The notes: generated by a model not told the origin, from the letters alone. A stretch of 64,000 bases of DNA from Acidobacteriota bacterium (GCA_021781455.1 JAJXWV010000024.1:1-64000), one strand, 5' to 3'; shown: positions 50,295-59,704, counted from the stretch's first letter. A program made the numbers and translations.

Positions 50295-50306
50295 CTTTCC
50301 TCCTGA

Positions 50307-52199
50307 TCAGGCGACGACTGGTGCGGTGGGCGGGGCGAGCACCGGTGCCGGCTGCTCCACCACCGCGTTCTGCGGCAGGTAATCGGCATTGGTCGCTTCG
50401 GGGCTGTTGTACTCGTACGGTCCGCGGCGGACGATCGGCATCACTTCGAAATTGCCGTGCCGCAGCGGAGGCGAGCTCGTGGCCGCCCAATCCAGCGTGG
50501 TCGCTTCCCACGGATTCGAGCCCACCGTCACCTTGCCGCGCATGGCCTGGAAGGCGTTCCAGAAGAAGTTCACGATGAACGGGATCTGGAAGATCAGCAG
50601 CCCGATGGCCGACATGGACATGAACGGATTCGTCTGCGAGGCCACTTCCCTGGCGTGCGCGTACTGCATGCCGCCGTCGTAGAGCCGGCGCGAGATGCCT
50701 GCCAGTCCCTGGATGAACATCGGGAAGAAGATCCCGTTGATGCAGACGAACGAGCCCCAGAAGTGCACGCGTCCCCAGAAGTCGTTGAGCTTCCGCCCGG
50801 TGATCTTCGGGAACCAGTAGTAGATGCCGGCGAACATGGCGAAGATGGTCCCCGGCGCCACCACGTAGTGGAAGTGCCCGATGACGTAGTAGGTGTCGTG
50901 CAGGTGGATGTCGGTCGCCGCCAGGCCTAACGGCAGGCCGGTCAACCCTCCGATGCCGAACATCGGCAGGAAGGCCAGGGCGAACATCATCGGCGTCGTG
51001 AAGCGGATCGAGCCGCCCCACAGCGAGAGGAACAGCGCGCTGAGGATGATCACCGAGGGGATCGAGATGATCATCGTGGTGGTCTGGAAGAACGAGCTGA
51101 TGATCGTCCCCATCCCGGTCAGGAACATGTGGTGCGCCCAGACCACGAAGGACATGAAGCCGAGGAAGATCGTCGCGCTGACCATGGAGCGGTAGCCCCA
51201 CAGCGGCTTGCGGGTGTTGTTCGCGATCACCTCCGCGACGATTCCCATCGCCGGCAGGATCAGCACGTAAACCTCGGGATGCGCCAGGAACCAGAACAGG
51301 TGCTGCCACAGCAGCGGGTTGCCGCCGCCCGCGACCGTCAGCGGCGTGCCGCTGACCACCAGGCCGCTGGGCAGGAAGAAGCTCGTGTGCGCGACGCGGT
51401 CCATGAGCTGCAGCACGGCCGCGGCCTCGAGCGGCGGGAAGGCCAGCAGCAGCAGGAACGAGGTCACGAACTGCGCCCAGACGAAGAACGGCAGGCGCAT
51501 GAAGTTCATCCCCTTGGCCCGCAGCTGGACGATCGTGACGATGAAGTTCACCGATCCGAGCAGCGACGAGGTGATGAGGAAGATCATGCCCACCAGCCAG
51601 AAGGTCTGGCCTCGTGTGGCGATGTCGGAGAGCGGCGGATAGGAAGTCCACCCCGAGGCGGCCGTGCCGTCCTTGAGCGCGAAGCTGGAGAGCATGATCA
51701 GCCCGCCGGGCAGGTAGCACCAGTAGCTGGCCATGTTCAGTTTCGGGAAGGCCATGTCGGGCGCGCCGATCTGCAGCGGCACCAGGTAGTTTCCGAAGGC
51801 GCCCACGGCCAGCGGCACGATGGCCAGGAAAACCATGATCGTGCCGTGCATCGCGCCTAACTGGTTGTAGGCCTCCGGCAACAGCACTCCGCCGGGAGCG
51901 CGATTCTCGCCGAGGACCTTCATGACGCTGAAGGCCTGGCCCGGCCAGCCCAGCTGCAGGCGCATCAGGATCATCAGGCAGAAGCCGAAGAGCAGGAAAG
52001 AGAGCGCCGTGACGCCGTACTGGATGCCGATCCACTTGTGATCGGTGGAGAAGACGTAGCGCCGGATCCACGGCTCCTGGTGCGCCGCATGCTCGCGCTC
52101 CTCCGCTTCGGCCACGCGGAGAGCCTCGCGGAGCGCCTTCTCCGCGTCTCGCGCGTAGAGGTACTGGTCGCCAATCCGGATCTGTCGTTTCTGCGCCAA
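50307..52199 (-). CDS. ctaD: Cytochrome c oxidase subunit I
   Basis: A 630-residue heme-copper oxidase core with 12 helices. Low-spin heme and CuB ligands: MHGTIMVF, FWFLAHPEVYVLILP (CuB His plus cross-linked Tyr, with the Glu of A1-type K/D-channel oxidases), WAHHMFLTGM and HDTYYVIGHFHYV. It reduces O2 to water and pumps protons. A hydrophilic extension of about 55 residues precedes helix 1, and about 70 residues follow helix 12. Downstream of the cupredoxin lipoprotein and bc complex genes. Two GCCTAAC heptamers encode LG pairs here. Confidence 0.97.
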   Translation of the reverse strand: MAQKRQIRIGDQYLYARDAEKALREALRVAEAEEREHAAHQEPWIRRYVFSTDHKWIGIQYGVTALSFLLFGFCLMILMRLQLGWPGQAFSVMKVLGENRAPGGVLLPEAYNQLGAMHGTIMVFLAIVPLAVGAFGNYLVPLQIGAPDMAFPKLNMASYWCYLPGGLIMLSSFALKDGTAASGWTSYPPLSDIATRGQTFWLVGMIFLITSSLLGSVNFIVTIVQLRAKGMNFMRLPFFVWAQFVTSFLLLLAFPPLEAAAVLQLMDRVAHTSFFLPSGLVVSGTPLTVAGGGNPLLWQHLFWFLAHPEVYVLILPAMGIVAEVIANNTRKPLWGYRSMVSATIFLGFMSFVVWAHHMFLTGMGTIISSFFQTTTMIISIPSVIILSALFLSLWGGSIRFTTPMMFALAFLPMFGIGGLTGLPLGLAATDIHLHDTYYVIGHFHYVVAPGTIFAMFAGIYYWFPKITGRKLNDFWGRVHFWGSFVCINGIFFPMFIQGLAGISRRLYDGGMQYAHAREVASQTNPFMSMSAIGLLIFQIPFIVNFFWNAFQAMRGKVTVGSNPWEATTLDWAATSSPPLRHGNFEVMPIVRRGPYEYNSPEATNADYLPQNAVVEQPAPVLAPPTAPVVA

Positions 52200-52518
52200 G
52201 CTAGCTCCTCCGACTTTTGTAGGGACGCACAGCAGTGCGTCCGCTCCCCCGTTGACGAAAGCTGCGGACGCGCTGCTGCGCGTCCCTACGCCACCCGCCC
52301 TCTCCTGAGCCGGCGAACGACGGCTGCCATTCGGCCGTCGTTCGCCGGGGGCGCCTCAGGATTCCTGCCTCTGGTTTCCGTTGCTCCCTTGGGAACTGTT
52401 CATGGGGTGCGGGCATCCTGCCCGCCTCCGGTCGGGCATCTTGCCCGACCGGTTGTCGTTCCAGTCGCCAGGCTGGAAGCCTGGCGACTGGCGGGCTGGA
52501 AGCCCGCACCCCTTTTCA
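52200..52518. repeat. 319-nt region: family B palindrome, CGAACGACGG dyad, family D hairpin
   Basis: 52219-52290 is family B (GTAGGGACGCACAGCAGTGC and complement). 52302-52358 pairs CCTGAGCCGGCGAACGACGG with CCGTCGTTCGCC. 52404-52513 has outer arms GGGGTGCGGGCATCCTGCCC and GGGCTGGAAGCCCGCACCCC. No ORF; the ctaD promoter could be here, but no box stands out. Confidence 0.85.
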
Positions 52519-53361
52519 TTACGACGCCTTGTATGTAATCGATACCTGCTTCGTCTCTTTCGGTCCGACGGTGATCTGCTGCTCCTGCGGCCCGTACTTC
52601 TCCTGCCACGACACCAGCGTGTAGGTCCCGGGCGGGAGGTTGGGAATGGTGAACGTGCCGTTCATCTGCGAGACCGCGTAGAACGGGTGCGGCATCACGG
52701 CCATGTACGACTTCATCCAGCCGTGGACGTCGCACTTGACCTTGAACGGCGTCATCTCCACCTTGTCGAACTTCTTCGTGGCCACCATCCCCTGAATCGG
52801 CTGACCCTCGTTGAACTGCGAGTTGACGACGGGCATGGCGTGCACGTTGTGCAGCGTCTGGTCGTCGTTCCTGATCTCGAGCGGCTGGTCGACACGCACC
52901 GCCTGCACGTGCGGGTAGTAGCGGCAGCCCTTCTGGTCGAGCGTGGCCGGAGTGGACGGCATCGGATAGTTACCCGGCGGCGGGTTCTTGATGTAGACGA
53001 GCACGTTGGCGAGATCGCCGGCCGCGTCGACCACCACCTCTTCGTCCTGCGCGTTCTGTCCGTTCGGATGCTGGGACGAGCAGTACGGATCGGCGTTCAT
53101 CTGGATCGTCGGCATCTTCGGTGCATTCCCGACGAGCTTCACGACACCGGTGATGGTGGCGGCGTCGGCCACGACCGGCACAGCGGCGGCAGCGGCAGCC
53201 GGCGCTCCGGACGTCGTTGCCGGCGCGCTGGCGGCCTGCGGCGCCTCGTCGTCCTCACCTTCGTCTTCCTTCGACGCCGCTTCGTGACCCTTGCCGCACG
53301 CGAACACGAACATCACCAGCGCGGCGGCGAACATGAGCGTTACGAACTTCTTGAGTGTCAT
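52519..53361 (-). CDS. Cupredoxin-like lipoprotein with carboxypeptidase-regulatory-like end
   Basis: A 280-residue exported lipoprotein (lipobox VFAC near residue 22). An Ala/Glu-rich linker (25-65) precedes a domain with candidate copper ligands His in TLHNVHAMP and CDVHGWMKSYMAV (Cys, His, Met spacing of a plastocyanin-type site). The C-terminal stretch GTFTIPNLPPGTYTLVSWQ is the carboxypeptidase regulatory-like fold. Between the bc complex and ctaD, it may shuttle electrons to the oxidase; that is inferred from context and copper ligands. Confidence 0.8.
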   Translation of the reverse strand: MTLKKFVTLMFAAALVMFVFACGKGHEAASKEDEGEDDEAPQAASAPATTSGAPAAAAAAVPVVADAATITGVVKLVGNAPKMPTIQMNADPYCSSQHPNGQNAQDEEVVVDAAGDLANVLVYIKNPPPGNYPMPSTPATLDQKGCRYYPHVQAVRVDQPLEIRNDDQTLHNVHAMPVVNSQFNEGQPIQGMVATKKFDKVEMTPFKVKCDVHGWMKSYMAVMPHPFYAVSQMNGTFTIPNLPPGTYTLVSWQEKYGPQEQQITVGPKETKQVSITYKAS

Positions 53362-53384
53362 TTTTCTCCTTGTTTCTCTTGACG

Positions 53385-53445
53385 AGACCCCTCATCCGGC
53401 CTTCGGCCACCTTCTCCCCGCTGCGGCGGGGAGAAGGGCAACCAA
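53385..53445. repeat. Truncated family A element
   Basis: AGACCCCTCATCCGGCCTTC, GGCCACC and TTCTCCCCGCTGCGGCGGGG, identical in sequence to the right half of the element inside addB (33280-33335). Confidence 0.85.
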
Positions 53446-53473
53446 CACATGCGTTTCATTTCCATCTCATTAC

Positions 53474-56400
53474 TCATCGCCCAGCTGTGACTCCTCCACC
53501 CTGCTCCGCCCGTCCGGTCTTCATGGCCGGCAGCTGCTTCGGCATCGAAGGAGGCGCAATCACGGCAGGCGCCTGGTTCGGCGCCGCCGCGCGAATCTGT
53601 GTGATGCCAATGCTCCAGATGTAGTCGCGCAGGTATTCGGTGAGCGCGACCGGGTCGGCCATGGTCCGCTTGAGATCTGCTTCGCTCTTGAAGTACGGCA
53701 TCAGGGCGGCCTTCGACTTCGCGAACTGCGGCGAGTCGATGGCGTTGGCCAGCGGCGAGATGAATCCGCCCGTGGCCGGATCGCGCGGGAAGTTCGCCGG
53801 CATGCGCGTGCCCGGGATCATCTCGTTGGGCCGGCGGATCCAGTCGGGAATCCAGTCGTGGCGCAGGCGCACCCGCGCCAGCGTGAGGTTCGGCGCCAGC
53901 GACTGCGTGCTGGCCGTCTTCGGCACCGGCGGCGCTTCCGGATTGACCGGAGTCGTGGCGTGGCACTGCGCGCAACGGAGCATGTTGAAGACTTCCCGCC
54001 CCACCGCCACGTTCGATGCCGGCGGCATGCTGTAGACCGCGTTGTCGAATTCGTGCGCCTTCCCTTCCGCGGCGAACATCCCCACCAGCGTGTTCGCCTC
54101 CGCATCCGTGAACTGGAACGTGGGCATGCGCACGCTCACCCACGGCCGGATCTTCATGACCGTCGGATCCTTGAGAAAATTGAAGAGGAACGGCGACTGG
54201 GCGCGAGCCCCCTCCGGCGTCAGGTCCGGCGGGAGGAAGTTCGTGTCCGAGATCAGCGAGGCGATGGCCCGCCCGTAGCCGTCGACGATGTGACAGGCGC
54301 GGCAGTTGTGCTGCGAGACGAGCTTCAGCCCTTCCTGGGCGGCACGCGTCTGCGGATCGGTCGCGGCGATCTTGTCCGCGCCGATCTGGTCCTTGGTCAG
54401 GCCCAGGACCACCGTCGTGACCAGCCGCGCTTCCTCCGGCGTGAGGTGGAAGTTCGGCATCTTCAGCTTGTCGTTGTAGGCCTTGGTGCGGAGATCGTCG
54501 TAGATGCGCGGGCTGCGCAGCTTGTTGTAGATCCACGACGGCACCGTGTGCAGCACGTGCTCGTGCACGCCATCCTCGGCCTTGTAGTCGTGCACGAATC
54601 CGAAGTCGAAGAGATGCAGCGCCTTCGACCCTTCGATGGTCAGGTCGGTGCCGATCGGCTTGAGGCCCTCGAATCCGTCGATGTTGTGGCAGGAGTAGCA
54701 GCCGTATTTCTCGATGCTCCGCTGGCCGAGATAGACGAGCTGCTCGTGCATCGGCATCGTCTTGAGCTTCGCCTCCGCATCGCGGTCGGTGCGGGTGTTG
54801 ACGAGATAGCCCTTGGCCAGTTCGCGAACCGCCTCCGGATCGACCGGGCGAATGGGCTTCTGCATGAACTGCGGCTTCTGCAGGGTGACCAGGTAGGCCG
54901 TGACGTCGGCGGCCTCCTGGTCGGACAGCCGCAGCGACGGCATCGGCGCCTCGGGGTAATACGCCTTCGGATTGCGCACCCAGTTGTAGATCCAGGCCGC
55001 GTTGGTCTTGGTTCCAACACCCGTGAGGTTGAAGCCGTAGTTGCGCTCCAGCGGGAAATCGGTGCGGCGCGCCAGGCGCATCTCGCCGGTCGTGGCGCCC
55101 TTCACCGTCTCGGTGTCGACGTGGCAGCCGAGGCAGCCGATCGTGTTGACGAGCTGCTTGCCGCGGGCGGCGTCGCCCGGGCCCGGCGCGGGCCAGACCC
55201 GGTGCTTCGACTTCGAAAAGAGGTACTCGACGATGGCGCGGATCTCCGCGTCCTGGTACTTGATGTTCTGGGCGCGCTCGGCGGCGGGCACGGCCGGCCC
55301 GACCATGTTGCGCTGGTAGAAGAACGACGGCATGCGCGTCGTGGAGCGGAAGTCGTGCGGCTCCGAGATCCAGCGGATGGCCCACTCCGGCGTGGTTTTC
55401 TCGGCGATGCCGGTCAGGTCGGGCCCGGGCTTGCGCAGGCCGGTGAAGCGCCAGTTGGCGATCTTGTGGCAGGCATAGCAGCCGATGAGCTCCACGGTCG
55501 CCTCGGCCCTGGTGATCTGGGCGCCGCCTTTGATCTGCACCTGGTTGGCGTGGCACTTCACGCAGCCGGCCTCGTAGTACTGCCGCGGATACATCGGCGT
55601 TTCGTCGAAGGGGTTCTCCTCGTATCCCCACTGGCGTTTGGCGACGTTCCAGAAGCCGGACCAGCGGCGCTCCATCTTCGCGTTAGGCGGGACGTGGCCG
55701 GCCCGGCCGAACTCCGTGGCCCGGTCCATTCCGTGATGGCAGGAGGTGCATCCGTACTCGAGCAGCGGATGCGCCGAGGCCGATCCCACGAAGAGGTCGA
55801 GCTTGGGATGCGTGCGCCAGGGATTGAGGATCTCCTGCGGCGCGTCCTGGATGCGCTTGAGCTGGGCGATGCGCTGCTCGGTGGCGGCGCGCTTGTTCTG
55901 CGGGATCTGATAGGTGTCGAGCTTCTGCTGCAGCTCGGCGGAGAGCCGCGCCGCTTCCTTCTTCGACTCGAAGCCCGGCTGGTCGATGGCCCGATGGCAG
56001 GTCTGGCAGCGGTCGACGCGCGGAACCTCCATGTAATTGACGTTGACGAACAGATCGGGCAGGACCACCTGGTCGATCTTGAAGGTCGGGCTGATGAAGT
56101 CGAGCATCGGGGCGTTCAGGATGAAGAACTGGCCGTTCGTGGAAACGGCGGCGAGCTGCTTTTTGACGAGGTCGATCGATGCGGTCAGCTGCTTCCTGGT
56201 GTCCTCGGCATCCTTGATCTTCTTCAGCCAGGCGTTCACCCGGGCCTGGACGGCGTCGCGATCGCGCGTCACGGCCTGCAGGCGCAGCTGCAGGTCGTCG
56301 ACGTGATTGGAGAGGTCGATGTATTCCTTCCGCGTCTGTGCCCGGTCGCGGCGCTTCTGCAGGACCGCCATCTCGAGCTCGTATCGCTTGGCGTCGAGGT

Positions 56401-56764
56401 TGGCCTTGGCGAAGCGGTAGTCCTCGTCCGCCGCGTAGTGCTGCCCTTCCCACTGATCGAGATCCCGCTGCGCCAGCACGTACTGCTGGCGGTGCGCGGC
56501 GATGGTGAGCTCCTGCTGCTTGATCTGTTTGTCGAGCTGCGCCATGCGCGTGCGGTTCTCGCCCTGCTGCGCGGCCCGCAGGTCCTGCTGCAGGCGCTCC
56601 TGCTGGATGCGAATGAACTCCCATTGGAACCACTTCCAGCCGCGGACGTAGTCGTAGAGCACGATCCCGCCGGTCACGAACAGGAGTCCGAGCGCCGACA
56701 CGGCGAAGATCAGATTGAGCTTCGCCATCGAGTAGTTGTGGGGGATCGGCTCTTGGGGTTTCAT
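53474..56764 (-). CDS. Octaheme c-type cytochrome of the bc complex (large, coiled-coil N terminus)
   Basis: A 1096-residue membrane-anchored cytochrome. A single transmembrane helix (about 16-38) is followed by a long coiled coil (about 45-215, Gln/Lys/Glu-rich). Eight CxxCH motifs then follow: CQTCH, CTSCH, CVKCH, CYACH, CLGCH, CYSCH, CRACH, CAQCH, with monoheme-type cytochrome c Met segments (for example FFYQRNMVG) in between. It follows split cytochrome b and Rieske in the same operon and has no cytochrome c1 rival, so it probably serves as the electron exit of the bc complex to the adjacent oxidase. The track start 56812 translates a hairpin; the ATG 56764 is used. Confidence 0.92.
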   Translation of the reverse strand: MKPQEPIPHNYSMAKLNLIFAVSALGLLFVTGGIVLYDYVRGWKWFQWEFIRIQQERLQQDLRAAQQGENRTRMAQLDKQIKQQELTIAAHRQQYVLAQRDLDQWEGQHYAADEDYRFAKANLDAKRYELEMAVLQKRRDRAQTRKEYIDLSNHVDDLQLRLQAVTRDRDAVQARVNAWLKKIKDAEDTRKQLTASIDLVKKQLAAVSTNGQFFILNAPMLDFISPTFKIDQVVLPDLFVNVNYMEVPRVDRCQTCHRAIDQPGFESKKEAARLSAELQQKLDTYQIPQNKRAATEQRIAQLKRIQDAPQEILNPWRTHPKLDLFVGSASAHPLLEYGCTSCHHGMDRATEFGRAGHVPPNAKMERRWSGFWNVAKRQWGYEENPFDETPMYPRQYYEAGCVKCHANQVQIKGGAQITRAEATVELIGCYACHKIANWRFTGLRKPGPDLTGIAEKTTPEWAIRWISEPHDFRSTTRMPSFFYQRNMVGPAVPAAERAQNIKYQDAEIRAIVEYLFSKSKHRVWPAPGPGDAARGKQLVNTIGCLGCHVDTETVKGATTGEMRLARRTDFPLERNYGFNLTGVGTKTNAAWIYNWVRNPKAYYPEAPMPSLRLSDQEAADVTAYLVTLQKPQFMQKPIRPVDPEAVRELAKGYLVNTRTDRDAEAKLKTMPMHEQLVYLGQRSIEKYGCYSCHNIDGFEGLKPIGTDLTIEGSKALHLFDFGFVHDYKAEDGVHEHVLHTVPSWIYNKLRSPRIYDDLRTKAYNDKLKMPNFHLTPEEARLVTTVVLGLTKDQIGADKIAATDPQTRAAQEGLKLVSQHNCRACHIVDGYGRAIASLISDTNFLPPDLTPEGARAQSPFLFNFLKDPTVMKIRPWVSVRMPTFQFTDAEANTLVGMFAAEGKAHEFDNAVYSMPPASNVAVGREVFNMLRCAQCHATTPVNPEAPPVPKTASTQSLAPNLTLARVRLRHDWIPDWIRRPNEMIPGTRMPANFPRDPATGGFISPLANAIDSPQFAKSKAALMPYFKSEADLKRTMADPVALTEYLRDYIWSIGITQIRAAAPNQAPAVIAPPSMPKQLPAMKTGRAEQGGGVTAGR

Positions 56765-56770
56765 TGGTTC

Positions 56771-56880
56771 AGACCACAGACCACAGACCGCAGACCGCAG
56801 ACCACAGACCACAGTCGGAGGACGCCGTGAGACCGCGATCTGCGGTCCGCCGCCTGCGGTCTGCGGTCTGCGGTCTCGTC
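56771..56880. repeat. Word hairpin (7-bp GACCACA/GACCGCA unit)
   Basis: CAGACCACAGACCGCAGACC with related units on the left; GCGGTCTGCGGTCTGCGGTC on the right; between the octaheme gene and cytochrome b subunit IV. Confidence 0.85.
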
Positions 56881-56881
56881 T

Positions 56882-58105
56882 TCATATGTTGAAAAAGATC
56901 TCCTGGATATGAACGATGTACTTCAGGTTGAACAGCCACCGCAGGACCATCTTGATCGGCAGCGCCATCATGAAAAGGAAGAGGAACGAGCCGACGTAGT
57001 AGCGCGGGCCGCCCATCTTCAGGTAGAAGCGGCGAAACGGTTTCGCGGCCAGCAGCGGCGGCAGGCTCAGGTACGCCAGTACCAGCAGGATCCCGAACGA
57101 CTCCCGCAGGATCCACAGCTTGGGCAGCGGCATGCCTAACAGCTTCACCCAGATGATCTCGGAGAGGTCGACGTTGACCAGTGGTACGAGCTTGTTCGGA
57201 TCCCAGTACTCGAACGGCCCGAAGAAGTTCCAGTTGGGGCCGCGCAGGAACGTGCCGGTGATGATCAGGAACGACCAGAGCACGAGGAAGCCGTAGAGAA
57301 AGACGCCGATCTCCCACTTGCGCTCGCGGAACGAGTAGTAGCCGTTGCCCTTTGGATTGGTGTCGATGTACGGGATGGCCATGAGGCCGACGATGATCAG
57401 CGTCGGCAGGACCACGCCGGCCAGCCAGGGGTCGAAGTAGACCAGCATCTCCTGGAGGCCGAGGAAGTACCAGGGGGCCTTGGCCGGATTCGGAGAGGAG
57501 GTGGGGTTGGCGGCTTCTTCGAGCGGCGCGCGCAGCGCGATCGACCAGACGATCATGACGATCGTCAGCAGGATCATGCAGAGCATCTCCGTGTAGACGA
57601 GGTCCGGCCAGGTGAAGAGCTTCTCGTCCGACTCGGTCTTCTCCCAGGGAATGCCGCCCGCGGCGAGCTGGCGGTCGTTGAGATAGGCCTTCCGCAGCGC
57701 AATCCAGGTGAAGATCCCGAGCAGGAAGATCATCGCGCCGATGGGCACGTTGTCGGGCTTGGCGGCGATGAGAAAGAAGTTCGGGTCGAGCATCGACAGG
57801 CCGAACGCCGCCAGGGCGCCGATCAGCAGCCGCAGCCCCACTCGCTTGTCCCACAGCCGGCCGCCGAGGTTGGACAGCATGAAGAGGATCACGAAGTAGG
57901 CGATGCCGAGGTACAGCAGCGGACGGACGGCGAAACCGACGACGACGAAGAGCGTGCCGAAGGCGATGAAGATCGCCCCCACCTTCGACCGGATCTTCCC
58001 CTCCAGCAGGTTGAAGAACACCACGAACGCGAAGACGGACGTCAACAGCAGGAACGAGGTCGACGCGGCGGACAGGGTGTTGATGAAGTCCTTGAGGAAG
58101 GTCAT
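56882..58105 (-). CDS. Cytochrome b, C-terminal (subunit IV-like) part of bc complex
   Basis: A 407-residue membrane protein with about nine to ten hydrophobic segments. The block PAKAPWYFLGLQEMLVYFDP followed by WLAGVVLPTLIIVGLMAIPY is the signature of b6f subunit IV/cytochrome b C-terminal halves. It is much longer than plant-type subunit IV (about 160 residues): extra helices precede the core (residues 1-150) and follow it (300-400). A WPDLVYTEM segment sits in the region of the Qo-site PEWY-like motif. Couples quinol oxidation with the N-terminal half (next gene). Confidence 0.92.
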   Translation of the reverse strand: MTFLKDFINTLSAASTSFLLLTSVFAFVVFFNLLEGKIRSKVGAIFIAFGTLFVVVGFAVRPLLYLGIAYFVILFMLSNLGGRLWDKRVGLRLLIGALAAFGLSMLDPNFFLIAAKPDNVPIGAMIFLLGIFTWIALRKAYLNDRQLAAGGIPWEKTESDEKLFTWPDLVYTEMLCMILLTIVMIVWSIALRAPLEEAANPTSSPNPAKAPWYFLGLQEMLVYFDPWLAGVVLPTLIIVGLMAIPYIDTNPKGNGYYSFRERKWEIGVFLYGFLVLWSFLIITGTFLRGPNWNFFGPFEYWDPNKLVPLVNVDLSEIIWVKLLGMPLPKLWILRESFGILLVLAYLSLPPLLAAKPFRRFYLKMGGPRYYVGSFLFLFMMALPIKMVLRWLFNLKYIVHIQEIFFNI

Positions 58106-58120
58106 CGTCGTTCACTTGTC

Positions 58121-58193
58121 TGGCTCCTGGCTCTTCGCTCTTGGCTCTTGGGTTCAGCCGAGGCCCAACAGCCAGGAGCTGAGAGCCAGGAGC
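58121..58193. repeat. Word hairpin (7-bp GCTCTTG unit)
   Basis: GGCTCCTGGCTCTTCGCTCT with TTGGCTC units on the left; CCCAACAGCCAGGAGCTGAG with GCCAGGAGCC on the right. The same word family as 59006-59073. Confidence 0.85.
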
Positions 58194-58202
58194 CTCTCGT
58201 CG

Positions 58203-58988
58203 TCACAACGGCCCGCTGATGCCGCCGTCCTTCCTCACGCGCCAGAAGTGAATGGCCATCAGGAATCCGGCGGCCAGAGGGATGACCATGCAGTGCAGCA
58301 CGTAGAAGCGCAGCAGCGTGGAGGGGCCGATCGACCGGCCGCCGATGAGCGCGAATCGCGCGTCGTCGCCGGCGTGGATCAGCCGTATGTCGCCAAGTTT
58401 TATGAGCCCCGACATGGGGCCCTCGTTTCCCGCGCCGGGTGTGGCGCGCGCCATGTTCGAGCCGACCGTGATGGCCCAGATGGCCAGCTGATCCCACGGC
58501 AGCAGGTACCCGGTGAATGAAAGCAGAAGGGTGAGCACCAGCAGGATCACGCCGATGTTCCAGTTGAACTCGCGGGGCGGCTTGTACGACCCGGTCATGA
58601 AGACGCGGAACATGTGCAGCCAGACCGCGATGACCATGGCGTGCGCACCCCAGCGGTGCATCTCCCGCATGATCCCGAAGGGCGCCTGCTCGCGCAGGTC
58701 CAGGATGTCGGTGAAGGCGTATTCGATCGTGGGGCGGTAATAGAACATCAGCAGCAGGCCCGTGACCGTCTCCACGAGAAACAGGAAGAACGAGGTCCCG
58801 CCCATGCACCAGGTGTAGCTCATGCGCACGCCGGAGCGGCGCACCTTGACCGGATGGAGGTGCAGGATCAGCGAGCCGAGGACCGCCAGGACGCGCTTGC
58901 GGTTCGTGTTCGGAATCCCGACCCGGAAGACCGACTTCCAGATCTGCGAATTGACGATGCCTTCCTGGACGGATTTGAGGTTCGCCAT
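58203..58988 (-). CDS. Cytochrome b N-terminal half (cytochrome b6-like)
   Basis: A 261-residue subunit with four helices. The two bis-histidine heme pairs are HRWGAHAMVIAVWLHMFR (14 apart) and YVLHCMVIPLAAGFLMAIHFW. GTSFFLFLVETVTGLLLMFYY and GYLLPWDQLAIWAITVG are typical. The start MANLKSVQEG at 58988 avoids the hairpin-derived extension to 59048. It follows the Rieske gene, as in bc/b6f operons. Confidence 0.95.
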   Translation of the reverse strand: MANLKSVQEGIVNSQIWKSVFRVGIPNTNRKRVLAVLGSLILHLHPVKVRRSGVRMSYTWCMGGTSFFLFLVETVTGLLLMFYYRPTIEYAFTDILDLREQAPFGIMREMHRWGAHAMVIAVWLHMFRVFMTGSYKPPREFNWNIGVILLVLTLLLSFTGYLLPWDQLAIWAITVGSNMARATPGAGNEGPMSGLIKLGDIRLIHAGDDARFALIGGRSIGPSTLLRFYVLHCMVIPLAAGFLMAIHFWRVRKDGGISGPL

Positions 58989-59005
58989 CGTGCTCCAGTT
59001 CGTGA

Positions 59006-59073
59006 AAGCTGTTGGCTGTTGGCTCTTGGCTCTTGGGGGGCGGCCCAAGAGCCAAGAGCTAAGAGCCAGGAGC
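59006..59073. repeat. Word hairpin (7-bp GCTCTTG unit)
   Basis: CTGTTGGCTGTTGGCTCTTG on the left; GCCCAAGAGCCAAGAGCTAA on the right, with a G-rich loop; between the Rieske and cytochrome b genes. Confidence 0.85.
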
Positions 59074-59075
59074 CG

Positions 59076-59648
59076 CTACGTCTTGATGAACGAATCCGGA
59101 TTGGTCCACTCGCCGCGTTCCTGATGGAACTGGACCGACTTGTCGACGACGATCTGGCCATCCGCGGGATCGAGAAAGATCTTGGCCCGCTCCAGTGGGC
59201 GCGGGGCCGGGCCTTCGAAATTCACGCCGGTGCGGTAGTAGCCGCTGCCATGGCAGGGGCATTTGAATTTGTTCTGCGATTCGAGCCAGTTAGGCGTGCA
59301 GCCGAGGTGCGTGCAGACGGCGATCAGGGCGTACATCACCTTCTCGTTGCGCACGAGCCAGATGCCGTACTTCTCCTTCCAGCGCTCGTCGACTGCGCCG
59401 ACGGTGTAGTCGTTGAGGAAGCCGGCCTTGAATTTCTGGACCGGCTCGAAGAGGACGTTCGGGAACATGAAGCGGCCGAGGATGCTGGCCAGGCCGCCGA
59501 GTGCGGCGGCGAGGGCGACCCAGGCGGTGGTGAGGACGAGAGGAAAACTGCGGCGGGTGATCTCCCCCTGGTCGCGGATGTCCGCGGCGGCGCTCCCGGC
59601 CAGGGGAGTCTTCGGGGCGACTTGGAAGGGGGTGATTTCTTCCGCCAT
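59076..59648 (-). CDS. Rieske iron-sulfur protein of bc complex
   Basis: A 190-residue protein. One transmembrane helix (about 36-58) anchors a Rieske domain whose cluster ligands are in CTHLGCTPNW and CPCHGSGYY, both complete; GPAPRPLERAKI follows. It transfers electrons from the quinol site to the octaheme cytochrome. The start MAEEITPFQ at 59648 is preferred over the track's 59786. A sigma70-type promoter lies just upstream, so this begins the bc-oxidase operon. The PN codons of TPNW contain the GCCTAAC heptamer. Confidence 0.95.
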   Translation of the reverse strand: MAEEITPFQVAPKTPLAGSAAADIRDQGEITRRSFPLVLTTAWVALAAALGGLASILGRFMFPNVLFEPVQKFKAGFLNDYTVGAVDERWKEKYGIWLVRNEKVMYALIAVCTHLGCTPNWLESQNKFKCPCHGSGYYRTGVNFEGPAPRPLERAKIFLDPADGQIVVDKSVQFHQERGEWTNPDSFIKT

Positions 59649-59675
59649 GGGGATGTGAAGTGCTGGTGTGTCGCT

Positions 59676-59704
59676 AATATCGGCGAATCCGGAAACCATG
59701 TCAA
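59676..59704 (-). promoter_or_regulatory. Promoter of the bc-cytochrome oxidase operon
   Basis: On the minus strand, TTGACA (59704-59699) and GATATT (59681-59676) are separated by 17 nt. The predicted start is about 20 nt before the Rieske ATG, with no evident Shine-Dalgarno. It is the best -35/-10 match I saw in the window. Confidence 0.55.

Noticed and set aside
53291-56830. 1179-aa plus-strand ORF opposite the octaheme cytochrome
   Set aside because: It is the antisense shadow of a gene with eight CxxCH motifs; it has no recognisable domain and is Arg/Val/Leu-rich as expected for a GC-rich shadow.
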